Source: Salipiger mangrovisoli
GTDB lineage: Bacteria > Pseudomonadota > Alphaproteobacteria > Rhodobacterales > Rhodobacteraceae
Length of the DNA stretch: 64,000 bases
NCBI RefSeq assembly: GCF_015223355.1
Contig: NZ_JADFFK010000004.1
Location: forward strand, 186,001 to 250,000
Direction: 5' to 3'
Below are positions 9,810 to 17,322 of the stretch, piece after piece. Below the pieces are notes generated by a model. It saw only the letters and a list, made by a program, of their open reading frames with translations. It searched no databases and was not told where the DNA came from. Made by a program: the position numbers and the translations under genes. Numbering within the stretch: position 1 is the stretch's first letter; each line of letters opens with the position of its first letter.

Positions 9810-10008
9810 CTTCGCCGAGACACCCGCAGGACGCATTGCGCGCCGCTCCGTTCTTTGCCAGCAGCCGCCCCGGCCAGATGCGGCGGGATCAGGTCGGCTG
9901 GGTATCGCTGCATCACGCCTCGCGCGATCTGCTCGGTAGCGCCCGAAAAATGCGCGGCGCCTTCAGAAGCGAGCGCCCCGACGCTCGCGAAGCACCCAGG
10001 AGGTCGGA

Positions 10009-11487
10009 ATGAGTGATCTGCCCCTTCCCGCCCGCACGGGCTTCGACTGGCGCGGCTGGCTGGCCGTCCTTCTCAGCGGTCTGTTTGCGCTGGCGGTGAC
10101 CTTGGTTCTTGCGAACCGCACGTCGCTGATGATGGCGCTTCCCGTCGCGCTGCTGATCTTTGCGGTCGGCATCCGGTACCCGATGATCGCGCTCGCAGGG
10201 CTGATCGCGCTCGTCATCTCCAACACCTCGGACAACCTGATCGAGGCATTCAGCATCCCCTCCCTGGCCAAGATCACGGCACCGGGTCTCTTTCTCCTGC
10301 TCGCCGCACGATATGCGCTCTACCGCGACCTGCCCTACATTCCGCGCGTGACGATCTGTTGCCTGCTGATCGTCTTCGCCATGAAGCTGATGAGTGCGAT
10401 CTATGCGCTGCGCTGGAACCTGAGCATCGAACTTTCCATCGATTTCCTCAAGGAAGCCGCGGTGGCGATCCTGGCCCTGGCTTTCATGAACAACAAGCGC
10501 GGTTTTGAAACCGTAGCCCTCGCCGCCACCCTGCCCATTGTCATCGTCTGCGGCCTGGGGCTCTATCAGCTTGTCGTCGGCCCCTCGCCCACCGGCTTTT
10601 TCGGATTCTCGCGGATCACCGATGGCTCGTCGCGCTTTTCCGGCATGCTGCTCGATCCGAATTTCTTTGCCGCCATCGTGGTCTTCACCATTCCATTGGC
10701 GCTGTTCCACCTGCTCAACGCCCGCCGGCCGGGGACGCTCATCTTCTGGATACTGGCCTCCGGCGCGCTGATTGCCGGCCTGCTGGCCACGGAATCGCGC
10801 GGCGCGCTGATTGGGCTTTCGCTGGGGTTGATCGTCCTGAGCACCAGCTTCACCCGCAAGCAGTTCCTCGCCGCCGGTGCCATCGGCGTCCTGGTCGTGA
10901 TGCTTGCCGGGATCGTGGCCAGCGACGATTTGATCGACCGCTTCGCCAGCATCGTCGATACCGCCGCCGCCGGCGAGGCGCAGGACAAGAGTACAGAGGG
11001 CCGTCTGGCCAGTTGGACCGTCGCCTACAACCTGTTCAACCAGAACCCGTGGTTCGGCGTCGGGCTGGGTAACTTCAAGGCCCACTATCAGAATGGTGCG
11101 CTCGAGGACGGGCTGATCTTCCGGGGCGAGGGCCGGGCCACTCACAGTCTCTATCTCGAGTTCCTGACCGAACAAGGGCTGGTTGGGCTGCTCGTCTTCC
11201 TTGGAATCGCCGCGTTGGGTGTGGTGAACTATTTTCGCGGGGCCGCCCTGGCCCGTCGCCTCGGAGACGAGTTGATGGCGCGCAGGCTCATCGCGTTCTG
11301 CGGTGGCTTCGTCGGCTATCTCGCCGCGATGACCTTCCTGCAGGACGCGTACCCGCGATTCCTTTGGTACATGGTGTCTCTGTCTGCGGAATCGTACATG
11401 ATCGTGCGCTGCATCTACGCCAATCATCCTGCTCTGACGTTCACCAGTCGCCGCGAAACAGGCCCCTACCCGATCGAGACACCCTGA
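10009..11487 (+). CDS. O-antigen ligase/polymerase (Wzy/WaaL-like) membrane protein
   Basis: A 492-residue polytopic inner-membrane protein with about 11-12 hydrophobic segments. It carries the Wzy_C-type periplasmic block: GRLASWTVAYNLFNQNPWFGVGLGNF near residues 328-352, followed by THSLYLEFLTEQGLVGLL. TESRGALIGLS near residue 262 is also typical. It should join lipid-linked repeat units or ligate the polymer. It lies directly downstream of the truncated flippase, with an AGGAGG-like ribosome site just before ATG 10009. Ligase and polymerase cannot be told apart from sequence alone. Confidence 0.87.
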   Translation: MSDLPLPARTGFDWRGWLAVLLSGLFALAVTLVLANRTSLMMALPVALLIFAVGIRYPMIALAGLIALVISNTSDNLIEAFSIPSLAKITAPGLFLLLAARYALYRDLPYIPRVTICCLLIVFAMKLMSAIYALRWNLSIELSIDFLKEAAVAILALAFMNNKRGFETVALAATLPIVIVCGLGLYQLVVGPSPTGFFGFSRITDGSSRFSGMLLDPNFFAAIVVFTIPLALFHLLNARRPGTLIFWILASGALIAGLLATESRGALIGLSLGLIVLSTSFTRKQFLAAGAIGVLVVMLAGIVASDDLIDRFASIVDTAAAGEAQDKSTEGRLASWTVAYNLFNQNPWFGVGLGNFKAHYQNGALEDGLIFRGEGRATHSLYLEFLTEQGLVGLLVFLGIAALGVVNYFRGAALARRLGDELMARRLIAFCGGFVGYLAAMTFLQDAYPRFLWYMVSLSAESYMIVRCIYANHPALTFTSRRETGPYPIETP

Positions 11488-11725
11488 CCGATTCTGCGCC
11501 TCGCGGTTGCGGCGACCATGGTTCACGGCCAAAGGGTGTCCAGACAGCTCTGCGGAAAATGTTCGGAGGCGGCCAATTTCTCCTGCCCCCGCCGGCTGCA
11601 TTCGAATGCGACGATCTCGCGCGGGATTCGCCGCCACGTCATCAAGCGCTTCGCGCCGAAACAGCCCCGTAGCCCCTGCGAAGAGCGAGGCTAAAGTCTT
11701 GATTTTTCAGGGTAAGGTTCCAGAG

Positions 11726-11801
11726 TGGTGAGCCGTGCAGGATTCGAACCTGCGACCCACTGATTAAAAGTCAGTTGCTCTACCAACTGAGCTAACGGCC
11801 C
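11726..11801 (-). tRNA. tRNA-Lys (anticodon TTT), copy 1
   Basis: A 76-nt cloverleaf on the minus strand with GGGCCGT/ACGGCTC acceptor arms (one G-T pair), a TTCGAATCC T-loop region, anticodon loop CTTTTAA and an encoded CCA end. It is identical over its whole length to the next copy and is separated from it by 23 bp. Confidence 0.97.
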
Positions 11802-11824
11802 ACTCTCTCGGGACTTTAACACAG

Positions 11825-11900
11825 TGGTGAGCCGTGCAGGATTCGAACCTGCGACCCACTGATTAAAAGTCAGTTGCTCTACCAACTGAGCTAACGGCCC
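11825..11900 (-). tRNA. tRNA-Lys (anticodon TTT), copy 2
   Basis: A second identical 76-nt tRNA-Lys with encoded CCA, in tandem and upstream of copy 1 in the direction of transcription. Both are probably co-transcribed. Confidence 0.97.
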
Positions 11901-12079
11901 ACTGTGTGTGGGCGGCTTCTAGGAACTGTGGCGGGGGGGGTCAAGCGGAAAAATGATATTTCTGCCGAACTTGTCCGAGACTGCCCGGCTCGCGCCCCGC
12001 GGGTGCATGCGCCAGAGGCAAGGCAGCCCCCCGCAACGCAGGCTGGAAACGCTCCGTCAACAGGCGTATATGCGCCCGG

Positions 12080-12913
12080 ATGAAACACGCGCGCACAAAC
12101 TCTCTGCCCTTCATGAAGATGCACGGGCTTGGCAACGACTTCGTCGTGCTGGACGCGCGTGCGCGCTCCATCGCCATGACCCCTGCCCTCGCCATGGCCA
12201 TCGCCGACCGACACCGCGGCGTCGGATTCGACCAGCTGGCGATCATCGAGCCCGGCAGCGGCGATGCGCATCTGACCTTCTACAACGCCGATGGCTCGAC
12301 CGCGGGGGCCTGCGGCAATGCCACGCGCTGCATCGCGCGTTTCCTGATGGACGAGACCGGCAAACCTGCGCTGACGCTCACCACCGAGCGCGGCACGCTC
12401 TTCGCGCGTGACGCCGGCGACGGGCGTACCTCGGTCAACATGGGCCAGCCGCAGCTGCGCTGGGACGAGATCCCTCTCGCGCATGAGATGGACACGCTGG
12501 AGCTGCCGATCGAGGGCAAGCCCACCGCCACCGGCATGGGCAACCCGCATTGCACCTTCTTCGTCGAGGATGCCGAGGCGGTCGACATCATGACCTTCGG
12601 CTCGGCGCACGAGCATCACCCGCTCTATCCGCAGCGCACCAACGTGCAGGTCGCCAGCCTGATCGGCCCCGACCACCTGCGCATGCGCGTCTGGGAGCGC
12701 GGCGCGGGCCTCACGCTGGCCTCGGGCTCGTCCTCCTGCGCCACCGCCATCGCCGCCGCGCGCCGCGGCCTGACCGGGCGCAAGGTGACCATCGAGCTCG
12801 ACGGCGGCACGCTGCAGGTCGACTGGCGCGAGGATGGCGTCTGGATGACCGGCCCCACCGCCCATGTCTTCGACGGGCATTTCACCCACGACTGGCTGGA
12901 GATGGTCTCGTGA
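12080..12913 (+). CDS. dapF: Diaminopimelate epimerase
   Basis: A 277-residue cytosolic enzyme that interconverts LL- and meso-diaminopimelate in lysine and peptidoglycan synthesis. [13 protein letters not shown] starts the fold, and the first catalytic cysteine is C78 in GACGNATRC. The second half normally has a catalytic cysteine in ACGTG. Here it reads [11 protein letters not shown], so the aligned residue is Ser215 and the nearest cysteine is C220. [11 protein letters not shown] and VQVA blocks are otherwise intact. The stop overlaps the GTG start of mtaB by 4 nt, so the two genes are translationally coupled. Confidence 0.95.
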   Translation: MKHARTNSLPFMKMHGLGNDFVVLDARARSIAMTPALAMAIADRHRGVGFDQLAIIEPGSGDAHLTFYNADGSTAGACGNATRCIARFLMDETGKPALTLTTERGTLFARDAGDGRTSVNMGQPQLRWDEIPLAHEMDTLELPIEGKPTATGMGNPHCTFFVEDAEAVDIMTFGSAHEHHPLYPQRTNVQVASLIGPDHLRMRVWERGAGLTLASGSSSCATAIAAARRGLTGRKVTIELDGGTLQVDWREDGVWMTGPTAHVFDGHFTHDWLEMVS

Positions 12914-14172
12914 CCGGCGCACCCAAGTTCACCACCCTCGGCTGCCGCCTCAACGCCTACGAGACCGAGGCGATGAAGGATCTGGCCACGCAGGCCGGTA
13001 TGGAAAACGCGGTCATCGTGAACACCTGCGCCGTGACCTCCGAGGCCGTGCGCAAGGCGCGTCAGGAGATCCGCCGCCTGCGCCGCGAGAACCCAGATGC
13101 CAAGGTGATCGTCACCGGCTGCGCCGCACAGATCGACCCCGACAGCTTCGCCGCGATGACCGAGGTCGACGCCGTCATCGGCAACACCGAGAAGATGGCC
13201 CCCGAGACATGGTCGCGGCTGTCGAACGGTTTCATCGGCGAAACCGAGCGCGTCATGGTCAATGACATCATGTCGGTGACCGAAACCGCCGGCCACCTGA
13301 TCGACGGCTTCGGCACCCGCAGCCGCGCCTACGTACAGGTGCAGAACGGCTGCGATCACCGCTGCACCTTCTGCATCATCCCCTACGGCCGCGGCAATTC
13401 CCGTTCGGTTCCCGCCGGCGTGGTCGTCGACCAGATCAAGCGGCTGGTGCAGCAGGGCTACAACGAGGTGGTGCTGACCGGGGTGGACCTCACCTCCTGG
13501 GGCGCCGACCTGCCGGGCACGCCTCGCTTGGGCGATCTGGTGATGCGCATCCTCAGGCTGATCCCCGACCTGCCGCGCCTGCGCATCTCCTCGATCGATT
13601 CCATCGAGGCCGACGAGAACCTGATGCAGGCCATCGCCACCGAGCCGCGCCTGATGCCGCACCTGCACCTGTCGCTGCAGCACGGCGATGACCTCATCCT
13701 CAAGCGGATGAAGCGCCGCCACCTGCGCGACGACGCCATCCGCTTCTGCGAGGAGGCGCGCAAGCTGCGCCCCGAGATGACCTTCGGCGCCGACATCATC
13801 GCCGGCTTCCCGACCGAGACCGAGGAGCATTTCGCCAACTCGCTGAAGCTGGTCGAGGATTGCGACCTGACCTGGCTGCACGTCTTCCCCTATTCCTCGC
13901 GTCCCGGCACCCCTGCCGCGCGCATCCCGAGCAAGGTGAACGGCAATGTCATTAAGGAGCGCGCCGCCCGCCTGCGCGCCGCCGGGGATGCCGCCGTGGC
14001 GCGCCATCTCGCCGTGCAGCCCGGCCGCACCCATCACATCCTGATGGAAAGCCCCGAGATGGGCCGCACCGAGCAGTTTACCGAGGTGCTCTTCGATGCC
14101 CCGCAGACGGAGGGTGCGATTGTCACCGCGACGATCACCGGCATCCGTGGCACGCAGCTGACGGCGGCCTGA
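12910..14172 (+). CDS. mtaB: tRNA t6A37 methylthiotransferase
   Basis: A 420-residue radical-SAM methylthiotransferase that converts t6A37 to ms2t6A in ANN-decoding tRNAs. The N-terminal domain binds one cluster through C12, C40 and C71 (LGCRLN, NTCAVT, TGCAAQ). The radical-SAM cluster uses C148, C152 and C155 in [16 protein letters not shown]. This GRGNSRS context and LGCRLN (rather than the LGCPKN-like start of RimO) point to MtaB rather than MiaB or RimO. GTG 12910 is chosen as start because it overlaps the dapF stop and gives the family's usual N-terminus. A longer in-frame reading upstream is a shadow of dapF. Confidence 0.93.
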   Translation: MTGAPKFTTLGCRLNAYETEAMKDLATQAGMENAVIVNTCAVTSEAVRKARQEIRRLRRENPDAKVIVTGCAAQIDPDSFAAMTEVDAVIGNTEKMAPETWSRLSNGFIGETERVMVNDIMSVTETAGHLIDGFGTRSRAYVQVQNGCDHRCTFCIIPYGRGNSRSVPAGVVVDQIKRLVQQGYNEVVLTGVDLTSWGADLPGTPRLGDLVMRILRLIPDLPRLRISSIDSIEADENLMQAIATEPRLMPHLHLSLQHGDDLILKRMKRRHLRDDAIRFCEEARKLRPEMTFGADIIAGFPTETEEHFANSLKLVEDCDLTWLHVFPYSSRPGTPAARIPSKVNGNVIKERAARLRAAGDAAVARHLAVQPGRTHHILMESPEMGRTEQFTEVLFDAPQTEGAIVTATITGIRGTQLTAA

Positions 14173-14176
14173 CCCG

Positions 14177-14803
14177 GTGCACCCGAACCCGATCTTCCGC
14201 CGCACCGAGAAGGCGCAGAGCCTCGCGCTGGTGCGCGACCGGGCCTTCGGCACGCTGGCAATCAGCACCGAGGCCGCGCCTCTGCTGTCGCATGTGCCGT
14301 TCTTGCTGGCGGAGGATGCCGCCCACGCGGATCTGCACCTGGTGCGCTCCAATCCGATCTGCCGCGCCGCGCGCGCGGGAATCGCGGCCCGGCTCGCGGT
14401 GACCGGCCCTGACGGCTACGTCTCGCCCGACTGGTACGGCGATCCCGGCCAGGTGCCGACGTGGAACTACGTCGCCGTGCACCTCATCGGCCGGCTCGAG
14501 CCGCTGCCGCCCGAAGAGATCGACCCTTTGCTCGCCGCACAGAGCGCCGCCTTCGAGGCCCGGCTCGCGCCCAAGCACCCCTGGTCCATGGACAAGATGG
14601 ACCCGGACGTTCGCGCCAAGCTGCAGCGCATGATCCTGCCCTTCCGCCTGCACATCGACGAGATCGACAGCACCTGGAAGCTCTCCCAGAACAAGACCGA
14701 AGAGATGCGCAGCGCCGCTGCCGCGCGGCTCGAGACGGGTTTCGGCCAGGAGCTCGGCACGCTCGCCACGCTGATGAAGGATCCGCCGCGCGACGGGGCG
14801 TGA
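14177..14803 (+). CDS. PaiB-like FMN-binding protein
   Basis: A 208-residue protein of the PaiB/FMN-binding split-barrel family. MHPNPIFR at the start, VSPDWYGDPGQVPTWNYVAVHLIG near residues 78-99 and the C-terminal WKLSQNK are family hallmarks. In Bacillus PaiB is linked to repression of sporulation and protease genes, but the biochemical role in proteobacteria is unclear. The gene starts with GTG 4 nt after mtaB and probably belongs to the dapF operon. I see no DNA-binding motif, so a flavin-dependent oxidoreductase role is as likely as a regulatory one. Confidence 0.85.
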   Translation: MHPNPIFRRTEKAQSLALVRDRAFGTLAISTEAAPLLSHVPFLLAEDAAHADLHLVRSNPICRAARAGIAARLAVTGPDGYVSPDWYGDPGQVPTWNYVAVHLIGRLEPLPPEEIDPLLAAQSAAFEARLAPKHPWSMDKMDPDVRAKLQRMILPFRLHIDEIDSTWKLSQNKTEEMRSAAAARLETGFGQELGTLATLMKDPPRDGA

Positions 14804-14830
14804 CGATTGCAAGGCGCGCGCAGATCCGTC

Positions 14831-15547
14831 ATGTCACGCTGCATGACCCTGAAAACTCGCGCTCTCATCGTTCACCTGCTGACCGCCACCGGCGCGGTCT
14901 TCGCCATGCTCGCCATGCTTGCCGCCGCGCAGGAAGACTGGTCGATCATGTTCCTCTGGCTCGTCGTGGCCTTCTTCGTGGACGGCATCGACGGCCCGCT
15001 GGCCCGCAAGTATGACGTCAAGGTCAATTCGCCCCGTTTCGACGGCGTGCTGCTCGACCTGATCATCGACTACCTGACCTATGTCTTCATCCCGGCCTTC
15101 GCGCTGTTCCACTCGGGGCTGCTGCCCGGCTGGACCGGCTGGATCGCGATCATCATCATCACCTTCGCCTCGGCCATGTATTTTGCCGACAGCCGGATGA
15201 AGACCTCCGACAACTCCTTCCACGGCTTTCCGGGCTGCTGGAACATGCTGGTCCTGGTGCTCTTCGCGTTGCAGCCGAACTTCTGGGTGATCCTGGCGCT
15301 GGTGACCCTGCTTGCGGTGGCCATGTTCCTGCCGCTGAAGTTCATCCACCCGGTGCGCACCGAGCGCTGGCGGGCTCTGTCGCTGCCCATCGCGCTGGCC
15401 TGGACCTTCTTCGCCGGCTGGGCGGCCTGGGTCGATTTCCACCCGGAAAGCTGGGCGCACTGGGGCCTCGTGCTCACCTCGCTCTACCTGCTCTTCGCCG
15501 GCGTCGCCCAGCAGATCCTGCCCAAGTCCGCCCTCGAGCGCGCCTGA
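14831..15547 (+). CDS. pcs: Phosphatidylcholine synthase
   Basis: A membrane CDP-alcohol phosphatidyltransferase of about 238 residues with about eight hydrophobic segments. The signature D-G-x2-A-R-...-G-x3-D-x3-D is present as DGPLARKYDVKVNSPRFDG followed by VLLDLIID. The long insertion between AR and G, and length near 240, fit Pcs, which condenses choline directly with CDP-diacylglycerol, rather than PssA or PgsA. The start is uncertain: ATG 14831, ATG 14843 and TTG 14807 are all in frame and none has a clear Shine-Dalgarno. It ends the dapF-mtaB-paiB run. Confidence 0.88.
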   Translation: MSRCMTLKTRALIVHLLTATGAVFAMLAMLAAAQEDWSIMFLWLVVAFFVDGIDGPLARKYDVKVNSPRFDGVLLDLIIDYLTYVFIPAFALFHSGLLPGWTGWIAIIIITFASAMYFADSRMKTSDNSFHGFPGCWNMLVLVLFALQPNFWVILALVTLLAVAMFLPLKFIHPVRTERWRALSLPIALAWTFFAGWAAWVDFHPESWAHWGLVLTSLYLLFAGVAQQILPKSALERA

Positions 15548-15550
15548 GCC

Positions 15551-15620
15551 TTCTTCTAGGTGCAAATATCCTCGGGGGTGAGGCGCGCAGCGCCGAGGGG
15601 GCGGAAGGCCCCCTCTTCCG
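15551..15620 (+). repeat. Intergenic repeat, AAATA-core family, copy A
   Basis: Begins TTCTTCTAGGTGCAAATATC and continues into a GC-rich palindrome. The 29 bp at 15574-15602 are identical, in inverted orientation, to 19139-19167. A second hairpin, GGGGGC-GGAAG-GCCCCC-like, follows. It sits between the convergent ends of pcs and the ABC-2 permease and may also act as a terminator. Confidence 0.7.
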
Positions 15621-15626
15621 CAACGG

Positions 15627-16436
15627 TCAGGCCTTGAGACGCCAGCCGGTGCGGAACAGCCCCCAGGCCATAAGCGAGACCACCAGCGTGGCAAGGATCG
15701 CCACCGCCGCCCCGAGCGCCGGGCTTGCATCCGACACCCCCAGCACCCCGTAGCGCGCCCCGTCGATCAGGTAGAAGACCGGGTTGAAATGGGTGATCTC
15801 GTAGAGCCCGCGCGGCAGCGCCTCGACCGAGTAGAAGGTGCCCGACAGGAAGGCCAAGGGGGTGACGATGAAATTGGTGATCGCCGCCATCTGGTCGAAC
15901 TTATTGGCAAAAAGCCCCGCCACGATGCCCACCGCCGAGAGGAAGGTACCGCCGAGCAGGACGAAGCCCAGCACGATCAGCGGATGCGCCGGCACCAGGC
16001 CGGTGGTCGCCCAGAGCCCCAGCAGGATCGCGCAGGCCACCACCAGTCCGCGCGCGATTCCGCCCGCGAGATAGCCGATCACCAGTTCGAAAGGTGCCAG
16101 CGGCGGCATCAGCGTGTCGACGATATTGCCCTGCACCTTCGAGATCACGATCGACGAGGAGGTGTTGGCAAAGGCGTTCTGGATGACCGTCATCATCAAG
16201 ATGCCCGGCGCGATGAAGCGGGTGAAGGGCACACCCATGACATCGCCGCGGCTCGGGCCTATCGCGATGGTGAAGATCATCAGAAACAGTCCCGCGGTGA
16301 CCAGCGGCGCCAGCAGGGTCTGGGTCCAGACCGCAAGAAAACGCTGGGTTTCCCGGCGGCAGAGCGTGGCAAGGCCGAGCCAGTTCACGGCACCGAAACG
16401 GCGTGCCCCGGGCTCATAGCGGGTTTGGCTGTCCAT
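15627..16436 (-). CDS. ABC-2 type transporter permease
   Basis: A 269-residue inner-membrane protein with six hydrophobic segments, of the NodJ/DrrB/Wzm-like ABC-2 family. LCRRETQRFLAVWTQTLLAPL at the N-terminus is the amphipathic pre-TM region. FLSGTFYSVEALP and FNPVFYLIDGARYGVLG near residues 195-230 are the usual C-terminal family blocks. It exports a drug, lipid or polysaccharide. No ATP-binding partner is encoded next to it, so the partner must lie elsewhere. It starts divergently from gcrA. Confidence 0.88.
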   Translation of the reverse strand: MDSQTRYEPGARRFGAVNWLGLATLCRRETQRFLAVWTQTLLAPLVTAGLFLMIFTIAIGPSRGDVMGVPFTRFIAPGILMMTVIQNAFANTSSSIVISKVQGNIVDTLMPPLAPFELVIGYLAGGIARGLVVACAILLGLWATTGLVPAHPLIVLGFVLLGGTFLSAVGIVAGLFANKFDQMAAITNFIVTPLAFLSGTFYSVEALPRGLYEITHFNPVFYLIDGARYGVLGVSDASPALGAAVAILATLVVSLMAWGLFRTGWRLKA

Positions 16437-16515
16437 AAGGTCTCCTTTCCCTTTGGGTCCGGCTTGTAACTCGGCAGTTCATGACTACAATAGGCCCCCT
16501 GATGGAATTTTCAGG

Positions 16516-16542
16516 CGGCCCTGTATCTCGGGCCGCTTTTTC
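16516..16542 (+). terminator. Terminator-like hairpin in the gcrA leader
   Basis: GCGGCCC (16516-16522), an 8-nt loop, then GGGCCGC (16531-16537) followed by TTTTT. The 7-bp stem is perfect and the structure ends about 18 nt before the gcrA start, on the gcrA strand. It may attenuate gcrA, or terminate a short leader RNA. Confidence 0.7.
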
Positions 16543-16559
16543 TCAAGCAAGGATCGGAC

Positions 16560-17165
16560 ATGTCCTGGACGGATGAGCGCGTCGAGCTTCTCAAGAAGAT
16601 GTGGGCCGAGGGCCAGTCGGCCAGCCAGATCGCCAAGGAACTTGGCGGCGTGACCCGCAACGCGGTGATTGGCAAGGTGCACCGGCTCGGCCTGTCGAAC
16701 CGCGCCGCACCGGCGGGCGGCGCGGCCCCTGCCGCACCGGCGGCGCCGGTCAAGGAAGCCAAGCCCGCCGCAAAAGAGGCCAAGCCCAAACCCGCCCCCA
16801 AGGCGGAGCCGGCGGCGGCCCCGGAACCCGCGCGTGAGACCGCCACCGCGGTCGAGACGCGCCCGGCCCCGCTCGGCCCCTCGCGCAAGCCGATCGTGCC
16901 CGCGGGACAGCCGCTGCCGCCGCAGCCCTCGGCCAACGAGATCAGCCCCGAGGCGCTGGCCAAGGTCAACGAGATCGAGAAGAAGGCCAAGAAGCTGTCG
17001 CTGATGGACCTCACCGAGCGGACCTGCAAATGGCCCGTCGGCGACCCGGCGACCGACGACTTCTGGTTCTGCGGTCTGCCCGTGCAGCAGGGCAAACCCT
17101 ATTGCGAGGCACATGTGGGCGTGGCCTTCCAGCCGATGTCTTCGCGCCGCGATCGGCGCCGCTGA
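16560..17165 (+). CDS. gcrA: Cell-cycle regulator GcrA
   Basis: A 201-residue protein. Residues 1-48 (MSWTDERVELLKKMWAEG, then RNAVIGKVHRLGLS) form the GcrA helix-turn-helix. In Caulobacter it binds sigma-70 RNA polymerase and recognises methylated GANTC sites. An Ala/Pro/Lys-rich linker spans about residues 48-125. The conserved C-terminal region has LTERTCKWPVGDP, FWFCGLPVQQGKPYC and EAHVGVAFQP with conserved cysteines. Length is slightly above the Caulobacter protein because of the linker. A terminator-like hairpin lies just upstream and a strong terminator just downstream, so it is probably monocistronic. Confidence 0.95.
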   Translation: MSWTDERVELLKKMWAEGQSASQIAKELGGVTRNAVIGKVHRLGLSNRAAPAGGAAPAAPAAPVKEAKPAAKEAKPKPAPKAEPAAAPEPARETATAVETRPAPLGPSRKPIVPAGQPLPPQPSANEISPEALAKVNEIEKKAKKLSLMDLTERTCKWPVGDPATDDFWFCGLPVQQGKPYCEAHVGVAFQPMSSRRDRRR

Positions 17166-17186
17166 GCCCGCCGCAGCAAAATCAGA

Positions 17187-17217
17187 GCCGCCCGTGCCCC
17201 AGGCACGGGCGGCTTTG
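17187..17217 (+). terminator. Intrinsic terminator of gcrA
   Basis: A perfect 12-bp stem GCCGCCCGTGCC/GGCACGGGCGGC with a 3-nt loop, followed by TTTGTCTTT. It lies 21 bp after the gcrA stop. Confidence 0.85.
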
Positions 17218-17322
17218 TCTTTGCCCGCCCTCGAGCGCTGAGAATTTTCTTGCGCAACGGCAGGGGGTTGCGCAACCAGAGCCAGAGTTCCAGCGTTGTG
17301 GAAGACACCAGAGTGGACTCCC

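Noticed and set aside
9806-10012. Short frame after the flippase (SPRHPQDALRAAPFFASSRP)
   Set aside because: No ribosome site, no recognisable family and overlap with the next gene's start; probably debris of the flippase truncation.
9913-11637. 574-residue minus-strand frame rich in Asp, Gln, Arg and His
   Set aside because: It is antisense to the Wzy/ligase gene; the composition is that of a GC-rich shadow frame and it shows no family motif.
11691-11885. Open frame on the minus strand containing the repeated LVEQLTFNQWVAGSNPARLTT
   Set aside because: It is the well-known false translation of the tandem tRNA-Lys genes.
12550-12909. N-terminal extension of mtaB
   Set aside because: It reads the dapF gene in another frame; the GTG at 12910 gives the family's normal start.
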